In this document: positions 14,454 to 22,387 of the stretch, in pieces
Numbering within the stretch: the stretch's first letter is position 1
Layout: each line of letters starts with the position of its first letter
Assembly (NCBI GenBank): GCA_049644345.1
Contig: JBARRS010000142.1
Span: forward strand, 1 to 28,366
Reading direction: 5' to 3'
From: JBARRS01 sp049644345
Lineage (GTDB): Bacteria; Actinomycetota; Thermoleophilia; Gaiellales; Gaiellaceae
Length of the DNA: 28,366 nt
Translations under genes and position numbers: made by a program
The notes under the pieces: model-generated
The model's database searches: none
What the model saw: the letters and a program-made list of their open reading frames with translations, nothing else
Told to the model about the DNA's origin: nothing

Positions 14454-15728
14454 GTGCCCGCGACCGTGATCGTCGGCGCGCAGTGGGGAGACGAGGGAAA
14501 GGGAAAGATCGTCGACCTGCTGGCGCGGCGCGCCGACCTCGTCTGCCGCTACAACGGCGGCCCGAACGCCGGCCACACGATCGTGGCGGACGGCGAGACC
14601 TACAAGCTCCGGCACATGCCCTCGGGGATCCTGTGGGGCAAGGAGTGCGTGATCGGCGCAGGCTGCGTGGTCGATCCCGGCGTCTTCGTCGAGGAGCTCG
14701 ACGACCTCGAGGCACGCGGCGTCTCGACCGAGCGGATACACCTCTCGGGCAACGCGCACGTGATCATGCCGTGGCACATCGTGATCGACCGGGGCAGCGA
14801 GCGGCAGCTCGGCCGGCTGAAGATCGGGACGACCCGCCGCGGGATCGGGCCCACGTACGCGGACAAGGCCTTCCGGCTCGGGATCCGTGTCCAGGACCTG
14901 CTCGACCCGAAGATCCTTCGGCAGAAGCTCGAGGTCGCGCTCGCCGAGAAGAACGTCTGGCTCGAGCGCGTCTACGGCGCCGCGCCGCTCGAGCTCGAAG
15001 AGCTCGCTGCGAGCCACGAGGGCTACGCCCGGCGGCTGCGCCCCTACATCGCGGACACGTCGCTGCTTGTCGACCGCGCGCTGGGCGAGGCGAAATCGGT
15101 TCTCCTCGAGGGAGCCCACGGCACGCTGCTCGACCTCGACCACGGGACGTATCCGTTCGTCACGTCCTCGAGCACGCTCGCCGGGGGTGCCGCGGCGGGG
15201 ATTGGCATCGGCCCGACGAAGATCGACGACGTGATCGGGGTCGCGAAGGCGTACGTGACGCGTGTCGGCGAAGGGCCGTTCCCGACCGAGATCGAGGGGC
15301 CCGAGCAGGAGCGCGTGCGCGAGCTCGGAGGCGAGTTCGGCACCGTCACCGGCCGCAACCGCCGCTGCGGCTGGCTCGACCTCGTCGCGCTCCGCTACGC
15401 CGTCCGCCTGAACGGCATCACCTCGCTCGCGCTGACAAAGCTGGACGTCCTCTCGGCTCTCGCCGAGCTTCCCGTCTGCGTCCGCTACCGGCTGCCGGAC
15501 GAGACCGAGAGCGAGGAGTTTCCTGCGCACCAGAGCGACTTCCACCACGCGCGTCCGATCTACGAAACGTTGCCCGGCTGGCAGGAGCCGCTCGACGACG
15601 TCCTAGACCGCGCCCGGTTGCCCGAGAACGCACGCCGCTACGTCGAGTTCGTCGAGCGTGCGCTCGGCCTCGGGGTCGGCATCATCGGCACAGGCGCGGA
15701 GCGCGAGCGCGTGCTCGTGGCTGCTTAG
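14454..15728 (+). CDS. purA: Adenylosuccinate synthetase
   Basis: 424 residues from GTG 14454. It condenses IMP and aspartate with GTP to adenylosuccinate, the first step from IMP to AMP. The P-loop GDEGKGK (12-18) includes catalytic D13, and GHT supplies the acid His41. IGTTRRGIGPTYADKAFR, DLDHGTYPFVTSS and ALTKLDVLS are also present. Length is normal. One oddity: the conserved EGAQG reads EGAHG here (H222), at the position equivalent to Gln224 of the E. coli enzyme, which contacts the 6-phosphoryl-IMP intermediate. No Shine-Dalgarno sequence is evident, and the upstream hexamer CACACT (14440-14445) is only a weak -10. It lies 27 bp after the small zinc-ribbon gene. Confidence 0.95.
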   Translation: MPATVIVGAQWGDEGKGKIVDLLARRADLVCRYNGGPNAGHTIVADGETYKLRHMPSGILWGKECVIGAGCVVDPGVFVEELDDLEARGVSTERIHLSGNAHVIMPWHIVIDRGSERQLGRLKIGTTRRGIGPTYADKAFRLGIRVQDLLDPKILRQKLEVALAEKNVWLERVYGAAPLELEELAASHEGYARRLRPYIADTSLLVDRALGEAKSVLLEGAHGTLLDLDHGTYPFVTSSSTLAGGAAAGIGIGPTKIDDVIGVAKAYVTRVGEGPFPTEIEGPEQERVRELGGEFGTVTGRNRRCGWLDLVALRYAVRLNGITSLALTKLDVLSALAELPVCVRYRLPDETESEEFPAHQSDFHHARPIYETLPGWQEPLDDVLDRARLPENARRYVEFVERALGLGVGIIGTGAERERVLVAA

Positions 15729-15747
15729 GTCTCACGCAGCGGGCTAA

Positions 15748-15753
15748 TAGACT
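15748..15753 (+). promoter_or_regulatory. Candidate -10 element of a leaderless promoter (purD)
   Basis: TAGACT followed by seven bases (CGCGCGC) and the GTG start at 15761; no Shine-Dalgarno sequence. The same hexamer and spacing occur upstream of purL at 23830-23835. Confidence 0.5.
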
Positions 15754-15760
15754 CGCGCGC

Positions 15761-16972
15761 GTGAAGGTTCTGGTGGTGGGGTCGGGCGGCCGCGAGCACG
15801 CGCTCGCGTGGAAGCTGAGTCAGAGCCCGGAGCTGACCGAGCTGCACGCAGCGCCCGGCAATCCCGGGATCGCGCAGCTGGGAACGTGCCATCCGGTTCG
15901 GCCCGAGGACGCCGACAGCCTGCTCGGCCTCTGTCGCGAGCACTCGTTCGACCTTGTCGTCGTCGGCCCCGAGGTCCCGCTCGTCGTCGGCGTGGCCGAT
16001 CATCTCCGTCATGCCGGCTGCTCCGTCTTCGGGCCGAGCGCCGCTGCAGCGCGGATCGAAGGCTCGAAGAGCTTCGCCAAGGACGTGATGGCGAGCGCGG
16101 AGGTGCCCGCAGCGAAGCCGCTCGCGATCGCCCGACCGCCTTGCGTCGTCAAGGTCGACGGCCTCGCCGCCGGAAAGGGGGTCTTCGTCTGCCGCACCGA
16201 GCAGGAGCTCGAGGCGGGGCTCGTCTCCGCCTCGGCGTACGGGGGCCCGATCGTGATCGAGGAGCTGCTCCAGGGCGAGGAGGTGTCCGTCTTCGCGCTC
16301 TCGGACGGGCGCACGGCCGTACCCCTTGCCGCGGCGCGCGACTACAAGCAGATCGACGACGGTGACAGAGGGCCGAACACCGGTGGCATGGGCTCATTTG
16401 CGCCCGTGTCCGAGGTCGACCTCGAGGAGTTGGTCGAGCGCGTGCACCGCCCGGTGCTCGCCGAGCTCGCCCAGCGCGGCACGCCCTTCGTCGGCGTGCT
16501 CTTCGCGGGGTTGATGCTGACGCAGGACGGGCCGCGTGTACTCGAGTTCAACTGCCGTCTCGGCGACCCGGAGGCCCAGGCGATCTTGCCGCTGCTCGAG
16601 GGCGACGTGCTGGAAGCGTTCGCGGCGGCCGCGGCCGGCCACGTCGGCAGCGCCTCGCTCTCGATCGGCGACCGGGGCGCCGTCACGGTCGTTCTCGCCG
16701 GGCGGGACTACCCGGATCGCCCGGACACGGGGACGCCGATCGAAGGGGTCGCCGAGGCGGAGGCCCTCGGAGCGCTCGTCTTCCATGCGGGCACGGCGGT
16801 TCAGGGCGATCGGCTCGTGACCAGCGGCGGACGGATCCTGAACGTGACCGCCGTCGGCGAGAGCGTTCCGGACGCGCGGACCCGGGCGTACGAGGCGGTC
16901 GGGCGGATCTCGTTCGACGGTATGCGTCACCGGAGAGACATCGCAGCGAAGGCGGAGCATGTCCGGGCCTGA
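15761..16972 (+). CDS. purD: Phosphoribosylamine-glycine ligase (GAR synthetase)
   Basis: 403 residues from GTG 15761. It ligates glycine to phosphoribosylamine with ATP, the second step of purine synthesis. MKVLVVGSGGREHALAWKL is the diagnostic N-terminus. The ATP-grasp core shows VKVDGLAAGKGV, EELLQGEEVSVFAL, DYKQIDDGDRGPNTGGMGSF and the Mg-binding VLEFNCRLGDPEAQ. Length is slightly short of the ~420-430 typical, mostly from a compact central domain (after ARIEGSKSFAKDVM). The frame extends far upstream inside purA, but that part is Arg-rich shadow sequence. The 3' end overlaps purE by 14 bp. Confidence 0.96.
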   Translation: MKVLVVGSGGREHALAWKLSQSPELTELHAAPGNPGIAQLGTCHPVRPEDADSLLGLCREHSFDLVVVGPEVPLVVGVADHLRHAGCSVFGPSAAAARIEGSKSFAKDVMASAEVPAAKPLAIARPPCVVKVDGLAAGKGVFVCRTEQELEAGLVSASAYGGPIVIEELLQGEEVSVFALSDGRTAVPLAAARDYKQIDDGDRGPNTGGMGSFAPVSEVDLEELVERVHRPVLAELAQRGTPFVGVLFAGLMLTQDGPRVLEFNCRLGDPEAQAILPLLEGDVLEAFAAAAAGHVGSASLSIGDRGAVTVVLAGRDYPDRPDTGTPIEGVAEAEALGALVFHAGTAVQGDRLVTSGGRILNVTAVGESVPDARTRAYEAVGRISFDGMRHRRDIAAKAEHVRA

Positions 16973-17375
16973 GGGGCCGCTCGTCGGCATCGTCGTCGGC
17001 TCGGAATCCGACAGGGAGCGGATGCAGGAAGCGATGGACGAGCTCGAGCGCAGCGGCGTCGCCTACGAGTTCGAGATCCGCTCCGCCCACAGGAACCCGC
17101 ACGAGGTCGCGGAGTATGCAAGGGGCGCACGCGAGCGCGGCCTGCGGGTGCTGATTTGCGGCGCAGGGATGGCGGCGGCGCTCCCCGGTGTCGTCGCCGC
17201 TTACACCGATCTACCCGTGATCGGCGTTCCGCTCCGCTCGTCGAAGAGCGTGCTCGACGGCCTCGACGCGCTGCTCTCGATCGTGCAGATGCCGCCGGGC
17301 GTCCCGGTCGCGTGCGTGTCGGTCGACGGCGCGCGCAATGCGGCCGCGCTCGCCGCGCGGATTCTCAGCGCCTAG
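16959..17375 (+). CDS. purE: N5-carboxyaminoimidazole ribonucleotide mutase (AIR carboxylase subunit)
   Basis: 138 residues from ATG 16959, overlapping purD by 14 bp. It converts N5-CAIR (or AIR plus CO2) to CAIR. GIVVGSESDRERM binds the phosphate, SAHRNP holds the invariant catalytic His44, and LPVIGVPLRS with LLSIVQMPPGVPVACV are class I-like. The loop that reads GAGGAAHLPG in E. coli PurE is GAGMAAALPG here, with Met71 and Ala74 replacing Gly and His. No purK partner is present in the window. The 3' end overlaps the convergent small gene by 11 bp. Confidence 0.92.
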   Translation: MSGPEGPLVGIVVGSESDRERMQEAMDELERSGVAYEFEIRSAHRNPHEVAEYARGARERGLRVLICGAGMAAALPGVVAAYTDLPVIGVPLRSSKSVLDGLDALLSIVQMPPGVPVACVSVDGARNAAALAARILSA

Positions 17376-17598
17376 GGAGGGTTAAATGGATCGCCGCCCG
17401 GCGGGAGTCGAGCCGCTCTTCGAAGCACCGCCGCAGGTAGTCACCGGAGAGCTGGGGTAGTAGCCGAGGACGGTTCTCGACCGGCACGATGTGCACCTCG
17501 CCGCTCCGCGCACCGTGGCAGCGGCTGTAGCACTCGCTCTCGTCGAGCAAGGAAGGCTCCGCGCGCCGGCGGCGAAAGAGCCAGCGAAGCAGGCGCAC
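17365..17598 (-). CDS. Small conserved-looking protein with CxxxCH motif
   Basis: 77 residues from GTG 17598. A basic N-terminus (LLRWLFRRRR) is followed by SECYSRCHG (C23, C27, H28), VHIVPVENRPRLLPQLSGDY and a charged helix. The Cys/His group could bind a metal. Codon bias and composition resemble the real genes around it, and it sits alone on the minus strand between purE and purB. TAGGAC lies six bases before the GTG, the leaderless pattern. No family is recognised. Confidence 0.6.
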   Translation of the reverse strand: MRLLRWLFRRRRAEPSLLDESECYSRCHGARSGEVHIVPVENRPRLLPQLSGDYLRRCFEERLDSRRAAIHLTLPRR

Positions 17599-17604
17599 GA
17601 GCAG

Positions 17605-17610
17605 GTCCTA
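17605..17610 (-). promoter_or_regulatory. Candidate -10 element (leaderless) for the small minus-strand gene
   Basis: Minus-strand TAGGAC, then six bases (CTGCTC), then GTG 17598. The last base differs from TANNNT, and AGGA within it could instead act as a weak ribosome-binding site. Confidence 0.3.
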
Positions 17611-17653
17611 TCGCATCGACGGTCGTGGTGCCAGGGGCGACCACTCGGAGCGG

Positions 17654-17659
17654 TACGAT
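17654..17659 (+). promoter_or_regulatory. Candidate -10 element of a leaderless promoter (purB)
   Basis: TACGAT followed by six bases (CGGTCC) and the GTG start at 17666; no Shine-Dalgarno sequence. The hexamer and spacing are the same as for the DUF72 gene. Confidence 0.5.
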
Positions 17660-17665
17660 CGGTCC

Positions 17666-18982
17666 GTGATCGCCCGTTACTCCCGGCCGGAGATGGCAGC
17701 CGTCTGGTCGGAGGATGGCAAGCTCGCGCGCTGGCTCGAGGTCGAGCTCGCCGCCCTCGATGCATGGGCCGAGCTCGGTACGGTCCCCGCCGACGCGGTC
17801 GCCGAGATTCGCGCGGGGGCGCGACCGCCGTCCCCGGAGCAGGTCGCCGAGCTCGAAGAGCGCACGCAGCACGACACGGCGGCGTTCGTCGACGCGGTCG
17901 CCCAGCAGCTCGGATCGACGGGACGCTGGTTCCACTACGGCCTCACTTCCTCGGATGTCGTCGACACGGCGCTCGCGCTCCAAGTTCGCGACGCGGGGGA
18001 GCTTCTGCTCTCCGGGATCGGCCGCGCCTTCGAGACCGTTGCCGCCCGCGCCGCGCAGCACAAGGACGACGTCTGCATCGGTCGCACGCACGGCGTGCAC
18101 GCAGAACCGACCACTTTCGGCCTCAAGCTCGCCGGCTGGGCGTTCGAGCTCGACCGCGGCCGCGATCGGCTGCGGCACGCGCTCGAAGGGATGCGCGTCG
18201 GCAAGCTTTCCGGCGCGGTCGGCACGTACTCCGCGACCGATCCCGAGCTGGAGCGAATCGCCTGTGAGCGGCTCGGGCTCGAGCCGGCGCCGGTCTCCAC
18301 GCAGATCCTTCAGCGCGACCGGCATGCCGAGCTGCTCGCGACGCTCGCCGTGGTCGCCTCTTCACTCGACAAGTTCGCACTCGAGATTCGCCACCTCGCG
18401 AGGACCGAGGTGGGGGAGGTCGCGGAACCGTTCGGCAAGAGCCAGAAGGGCTCCTCGGCGATGCCGCACAAGCGCAACCCGGTTGTCGCCGAGCGGATCT
18501 GTGGCCTGGCACGGGTCGTGCGCGCGGCCGCGGTCGTCGGTTTCGAGAACGTGGCCCTCTGGCACGAGCGCGACATCTCCCACTCCTCGGCCGAGCGCGT
18601 CGTCATCCCTGACGCCTTCCTCGCCCTCGACTACATGCTCGACCGGTTCGCCTGGCTCATGGACGGGCTGGTGGTCCGGCCCGAGCGGATGCGCCGAAAC
18701 CTCGAGGCTGGGCACGGTCTCTTCTTCAGCCAGCGGCTGCTACTCGCACTCGTCGAGTCGGGCCTGGAGCGCGACCAGGCCTACAGGCTCGTCCAGCGCC
18801 ACGCGATGCAGGCCTGGGACGAGGAGCAGGACTTCCCCGAGCTCGTCCGCGCCGACGGCGAGATCGCGCAGCGCGTCGACCTTGGCGCGGTCTTCGACCT
18901 CTCGGCTTACACCCGGCACGTCGACACGATCGTCGAGCGGCTCCGAGCGCTCACCCGAAGGGAGGAACCCGTTCATGCCTGA
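17666..18982 (+). CDS. purB: Adenylosuccinate lyase
   Basis: 438 residues from GTG 17666 (VIARYSRPEMAAVWSEDGKL). It releases fumarate from SAICAR and from adenylosuccinate, so it acts twice in the pathway. Family signatures include RWFHYGLTSSDVVDTALALQ, GRTHGVHAEPTTFGLKLAGW and the flexible catalytic loop KGSSAMPHKRNPV with the catalytic serine. Length matches the B. subtilis-type enzyme. Its 3' end overlaps purC by 8 bp (ATGCCTGA), so purB, purC, purS and purQ form one translationally coupled unit. Confidence 0.96.
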   Translation: MIARYSRPEMAAVWSEDGKLARWLEVELAALDAWAELGTVPADAVAEIRAGARPPSPEQVAELEERTQHDTAAFVDAVAQQLGSTGRWFHYGLTSSDVVDTALALQVRDAGELLLSGIGRAFETVAARAAQHKDDVCIGRTHGVHAEPTTFGLKLAGWAFELDRGRDRLRHALEGMRVGKLSGAVGTYSATDPELERIACERLGLEPAPVSTQILQRDRHAELLATLAVVASSLDKFALEIRHLARTEVGEVAEPFGKSQKGSSAMPHKRNPVVAERICGLARVVRAAAVVGFENVALWHERDISHSSAERVVIPDAFLALDYMLDRFAWLMDGLVVRPERMRRNLEAGHGLFFSQRLLLALVESGLERDQAYRLVQRHAMQAWDEEQDFPELVRADGEIAQRVDLGAVFDLSAYTRHVDTIVERLRALTRREEPVHA

Positions 18983-19835
18983 AGCAGTCCACGTTGGCAC
19001 CGGGAAGGTCCGCGAGCTCTTCGCCCTCGACGACGAGCGGCTCCTGCTCGTCGCCAGCGACCGCATCTCGGTCTTCGACGTCGTGCTTCCGACGGAGATT
19101 CCCGACAAGGGTCGCTTGCTCACGGGCCTCTCGGCCTTCTGGTTCACGCGCACGCGTGAGCTCTGCCCGAACCACATGCTCGGCGTCCGCGAGGACGGCC
19201 GCTCGACCGAATGCAGGCGGCTCGAGATGGTTTCGCTCGAGTGCGTCGTACGCGGCTACCTCTCCGGGTCCGGCTGGGCGGCGTACTCCGAGAGCGGCGC
19301 CGTCTGCGGGATCGAGCTGCCGCCGGGCCTCGTCGAGTCACAGCGCCTCGACGCGCCGATCTTCACGCCGACGACGAAGGCGACGACAGGCCACGACGAG
19401 CCTCTGACGTCGGCGCAGGCGGCCGAGCTCGTCGGCGACGGGCGACTGGCGGAGATCGAGCGCCTCTCGACCGAGCTCTATTCCTTCGCGTCCGACTACG
19501 CGGCGTCCCGAGGCATCGTCATCGCCGACACGAAATTCGAGTTCGGCGTCGACGATGAGGGGCGACTCGTGCTCGCCGACGAAGCGTTCACGCCCGATTC
19601 CTCTCGGTTTTGGCCGGCCGACGAGTACGACGCCGGGCAAGCGCAGCCGTCATTCGACAAGCAGTTCGTCCGTGACTACTGCGCGACGCTCGGCTGGGAC
19701 AAGACGTACCCGGGCCCGGAACTTCCGCAGGCGGTGGTCGAGGAAACGCGCGCGCGCTACGTCGAGGCCTTCGAGCGGCTGACGGAGATCGCGTTCGAGG
19801 ACTACCTGGCACATCCGGAGGTGGTGCTCCGATGA
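18975..19835 (+). CDS. purC: SAICAR synthetase
   Basis: 286 residues from ATG 18975, preceded by GGAGG at 18961-18965. It joins aspartate to CAIR with ATP. GKVRELFALDDERLLLVASD, RISVFDVVLPTEIPDKGRLL, ECVVRGYLSGSGWAAY, PIFTPTTKA, IADTKFEFG and DEAFTPDSSRFWPADEY are diagnostic. The length is in the ~290-residue actinobacterial class rather than the ~237-residue B. subtilis class. A single open frame runs from 17715 through purC, but the part inside purB is a Ser/Arg-rich shadow. The stop overlaps the purS start (ATGA). Confidence 0.96.
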   Translation: MPEAVHVGTGKVRELFALDDERLLLVASDRISVFDVVLPTEIPDKGRLLTGLSAFWFTRTRELCPNHMLGVREDGRSTECRRLEMVSLECVVRGYLSGSGWAAYSESGAVCGIELPPGLVESQRLDAPIFTPTTKATTGHDEPLTSAQAAELVGDGRLAEIERLSTELYSFASDYAASRGIVIADTKFEFGVDDEGRLVLADEAFTPDSSRFWPADEYDAGQAQPSFDKQFVRDYCATLGWDKTYPGPELPQAVVEETRARYVEAFERLTEIAFEDYLAHPEVVLR

Positions 19836-20074
19836 GGGCGATGGTGCTCGTACGGCCAAAGCCGGGGATCCTCGACCCGCAGGGCGAAGCCGTCGAGACA
19901 GCGCTCCGCCACCTGGGCTTCGCGGTCGGCGAGACGCGGGTGGGCCGACTCGTCGATCTCGAGGTCGAGAACGGCGACGCCGCCGCGGCGCGCGTGCAGC
20001 TCGAGCGGATGTGCGAGCAGCTGCTTGCGAACCCGCTGATCGAGTCGTACGAGATCGTGCTGGAGGGCGAGTGA
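19832..20074 (+). CDS. purS: FGAM synthetase subunit PurS
   Basis: 80 residues from ATG 19832, four-base overlap with purC. MVLVRPKPGILDPQGEAVET, ALRHLGF, VGRLVDLEVE and NPLIESYEIVLE are typical PurS segments. It is the small structural subunit that bridges PurQ and PurL for ammonia channelling. Gene order purS-purQ fits the three-subunit enzyme of Gram-positives, and its stop overlaps the purQ GTG start (GTGA). Confidence 0.95.
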   Translation: MRAMVLVRPKPGILDPQGEAVETALRHLGFAVGETRVGRLVDLEVENGDAAAARVQLERMCEQLLANPLIESYEIVLEGE

Positions 20075-20751
20075 AGCCGCGGATCGCGGTCGTCGTCTTC
20101 CCAGGCTCGAACGACGACGGCGACGCGGCGCTCGCGCTCCAGGAGCTCGGAGCCGAGCCGGTGCTCGTGTGGCACGGGGAGCGCGGCCTCCCGGACGTCG
20201 CGGGCGTCGTCCTGCCGGGCGGCTTCTCGTACGGCGACTACCTTCGTTGCGGCGCGATCGCCCGGTTTTCGCCGGTGCTCGAAGCCGTGCGGCGGTTCGC
20301 CGCCGACGGCGGGCTCGTGTTGGGGATCTGCAACGGCTTCCAGGTGCTCTGCGAGGCCGGCCTGCTGCCGGGCGCGCTGCGGCCGAACTCGTCCCTGTCG
20401 TTCGTCTGCCGCGACGTCCCGCTCAGGGTGGAGCAGCCGGACACGCCCTTCACCTCCCGCTGCCGGCCGGGGCAACGGCTGACGATCCCGGTCAAGCACG
20501 GCGAGGGCTGCTACATCCCGCCGCCCGGGCTTCCACCCGAGCAGGTGGCGCTGCGCTATGACGGCGACAACCCGAACGGCTCTGTTCAAGAGATCGCGGG
20601 AGTGCTGAACGAGACGGGCAACGTGATGGGCCTGATGCCGCACCCCGAGCATGCGATCGACGAGCTGCGCGGCTCGACCGACGGCGTCTTCGTGCTCGGC
20701 TCGCTCGTCGACTCGGCCCGCACAGCGGCTACCGTCCCCGCGGTCGCCTAG
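20071..20751 (+). CDS. purQ: FGAM synthetase glutaminase subunit PurQ
   Basis: 226 residues from GTG 20071. It is a class I glutamine amidotransferase supplying ammonia to PurL. PRIAVVVFPGSNDDGDAALA is the usual N-terminus, the nucleophile elbow is LVLGICNGFQVL with Cys87, and His191/Glu193 lie in MPHPEHA. The start is fixed by the GTGA overlap with purS; the open frame to 20011 is out of register with purS. It ends 2 bp before a convergent minus-strand gene, so its partner purL is separated from it by about 3 kb. Confidence 0.96.
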   Translation: MKPRIAVVVFPGSNDDGDAALALQELGAEPVLVWHGERGLPDVAGVVLPGGFSYGDYLRCGAIARFSPVLEAVRRFAADGGLVLGICNGFQVLCEAGLLPGALRPNSSLSFVCRDVPLRVEQPDTPFTSRCRPGQRLTIPVKHGEGCYIPPPGLPPEQVALRYDGDNPNGSVQEIAGVLNETGNVMGLMPHPEHAIDELRGSTDGVFVLGSLVDSARTAATVPAVA

Positions 20752-20753
20752 CG

Positions 20754-21029
20754 TCACGGCAGCCGCAGCGCCGCCGCCAGCTCCTCGTGCTCGACGAGCG
20801 CCACGCGGAGCCGCTCGAGGTCGCGCGCCCGCAGCGTCACCGGCCCACGGCGACCCGCGCCTCCGGTGGAGTACGAAAATCGCACCAACCGCTCGCCGCC
20901 CCCGGCCTCGAGCAGCTGCACGACCGAGGCGAATCGCTTCTGTCCCGCCCTCTGCTCCAGCCTGACCTCGTCGAGAACCGCAGCCGGCCCCCAAGGCGTC
21001 GCGCTCTTCGCTCCGTTCGCCGTCGCCAT
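20754..21029 (-). CDS. Conserved-looking hypothetical protein
   Basis: 91 residues from ATG 21029. Segments ATPWGPAAVLDEVRLEQRAGQK, FASVVQLLEAGGGERLVRFSY and GPVTLRARDLERLRVAL alternate strands and helices like a small compact fold, with no Cys or membrane segment. It reads as a real gene: TACGTT lies seven bases before the ATG, and the frame fills the space exactly up to the purQ stop. An upstream GTG would add 11 residues but cross the -10. No function is recognised. Confidence 0.65.
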   Translation of the reverse strand: MATANGAKSATPWGPAAVLDEVRLEQRAGQKRFASVVQLLEAGGGERLVRFSYSTGGAGRRGPVTLRARDLERLRVALVEHEELAAALRLP

Positions 21030-21036
21030 GGAAGGC

Positions 21037-21042
21037 AACGTA
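21037..21042 (-). promoter_or_regulatory. Candidate -10 element of a leaderless promoter
   Basis: Minus-strand TACGTT, then seven bases (GCCTTCC), then ATG 21029, with no Shine-Dalgarno sequence. Confidence 0.45.
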
Positions 21043-21152
21043 ACGAGTGAGATGTGACGCATGGGTAACCGATTTCAGCCAAACCTGTGCCGACGACCGA
21101 ATCACACGTTCGAGGGACGCGATGGACGGGCCGCGACGCGATCCTGAGTCGC

Positions 21153-22007
21153 ATGCCTGCGGGGATGGCACATCGACGGCTGGTCTTGGCGGCCGGACTC
21201 GCCTCGTACGCGCTCGTCTTCACCGCCTTCGTCCTCTTCGAGATCCCGGGGCTCGGGATCGCCCACTTCTTCTACCTCTCGGTCGCGCTCGTGGCCGTGG
21301 TCACCGGTCCCGGCTGCGGCGTGTGGGCCGGAGTCCTCGCCGACGGCCTGTGGGCGCTCGGGATCTACCTGAACGCGAACATCCCCACAGCGGACATCTA
21401 CACGACCAGCACCGGCATTCGGTTCGTCACGTTCACGGCCGTCGGCGGACTCGTAGGTTGGTTCGCGAAGGACAACCGTCGCCTCGTCGAGCACCTACAA
21501 ACGACGGCGAGCCGCGACTTTCTCACGGATCTCCTGAACAGCCATGCGTTCGACGAGACGCTCGTGAAGCGGCTCGAGAGCCGACGGCCCTTCGGCCTGA
21601 TCCTCGGCGACATGGACCGGCTGAAGGAGATCAACGACGAGGAAGGCCACGCGGTCGGCAACGAGCTGCTCCGCCGTGCAGCACAGATCCTCCAGAGCGT
21701 CCTTCGGGCGGAGGACGCGCTCGGGCGCGTCGGCGGCGACGAGTTCGCCGTCCTGACGTCGCTTCCGGGCACGGATGCCGTGCGCGCGCTCTGCGGCCGG
21801 CTGACGAACGCGCTCGCGGACGAAGGGATCGCGATGAGCTTCGGCTGGGCCGTCCACCCCCGCGACGGCGGCGATCCTGTAACCCTCTTCCGCGCCGCCG
21901 ACGAGCGCCTCTTCGCGCGGAAGCTGATCCGCAGCCGACTGACCGGTGGGGACGTGGTCGAGCTACCGAGGGAGCACCGCGGCTACTCGATCGGCTCCGG
22001 TCGCTAG
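21153..22007 (+). CDS. Membrane-bound diguanylate cyclase (GGDEF)
   Basis: About 284 residues if started at ATG 21153. Three or four hydrophobic segments (about 8-29, 35-52, 54-73, 89-105) make an N-terminal membrane sensor of a small MASE/DUF4118-like kind. The GGDEF domain follows: DFLTDLLNSHAFDE near 122, LILGDMDRLKEINDEEGHAVG, and GGDEF at 194-198. The product-inhibition site RAED (185-188) is intact at the usual distance, so it should make c-di-GMP with feedback control. Starts at GTG 21087 or ATG 21165 are possible; GATCCT seven bases before 21153 is a weak -10. The stop shares the palindrome CTAG with the convergent glyoxalase gene. Confidence 0.88.
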   Translation: MPAGMAHRRLVLAAGLASYALVFTAFVLFEIPGLGIAHFFYLSVALVAVVTGPGCGVWAGVLADGLWALGIYLNANIPTADIYTTSTGIRFVTFTAVGGLVGWFAKDNRRLVEHLQTTASRDFLTDLLNSHAFDETLVKRLESRRPFGLILGDMDRLKEINDEEGHAVGNELLRRAAQILQSVLRAEDALGRVGGDEFAVLTSLPGTDAVRALCGRLTNALADEGIAMSFGWAVHPRDGGDPVTLFRAADERLFARKLIRSRLTGGDVVELPREHRGYSIGSGR

Positions 22008-22387
22008 AGGCGGGAACCGGACCGCTCGATCACCTCGATGCGATAGCCGTCCGGATCGCGAACGAAGCACAGTCGTGAGCCGCCCTCGCGCACGGTGTAC
22101 GGCGGGCGCTCCGGCTCGATTCCCCGCTCGGCGAGGCGTTCGAGCGTCGCGTCGAGGTCGTCGACGGTGACAGCGACGTGCCCGTAGCCCGTCCCGAGCT
22201 CGTAGTGGTCGACCCCGAAGTTGTACGTCAACTCCAGCCGGTCGCCGTCGCCGGGCAGGCCCATGAAGACGTTGATCGCCTCGTCGCGGATGGGCAGCCT
22301 CCCTCGCTCCTCGAAGCCCAGCGCTTCGTAGAACGGGACCGAGCGGTCGATGTCCGTGATCCGGTAGCAGGTGTGAATGAGCTCCAT
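22004..22387 (-). CDS. gloA: Lactoylglutathione lyase (glyoxalase I), VOC fold
   Basis: 127 residues from ATG 22387. MELIHTCYRITDIDRSVPFY, LELTYNFGVDHYELGTGYGH and DPDGYRIEVIE closely follow bacterial glyoxalase I. The four metal ligands are all present: H5, E52, H70 and E118, matching H5, E56, H74 and E122 of the E. coli nickel enzyme. It should isomerise the methylglyoxal-thiol adduct. Many actinobacteria use mycothiol rather than glutathione, so the true thiol cofactor is uncertain. The start shares a base with the stop of the acetyltransferase gene (TGATG), making a two-gene unit. Confidence 0.92.
   Translation of the reverse strand: MELIHTCYRITDIDRSVPFYEALGFEERGRLPIRDEAINVFMGLPGDGDRLELTYNFGVDHYELGTGYGHVAVTVDDLDATLERLAERGIEPERPPYTVREGGSRLCFVRDPDGYRIEVIERSGSRL

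Noticed and set aside
14483..16972. 829-codon open frame covering purA and purD
   Set aside because: Only its 3' part (purD from 15761) is real; the section inside purA is Arg-rich and has no motifs.
17715..19835. 706-codon open frame covering purB and purC
   Set aside because: Not a fusion protein. The purB part is a Ser/Arg-rich shadow; purC has its own GGAGG and ATG at 18975.
21043..21152. Possible c-di-GMP riboswitch upstream of the diguanylate cyclase gene
   Set aside because: Short pieces (GGTAACCGA, GCCAAACC) recall riboswitch blocks, but their order and the absence of paired stems do not fit the GEMM architecture.
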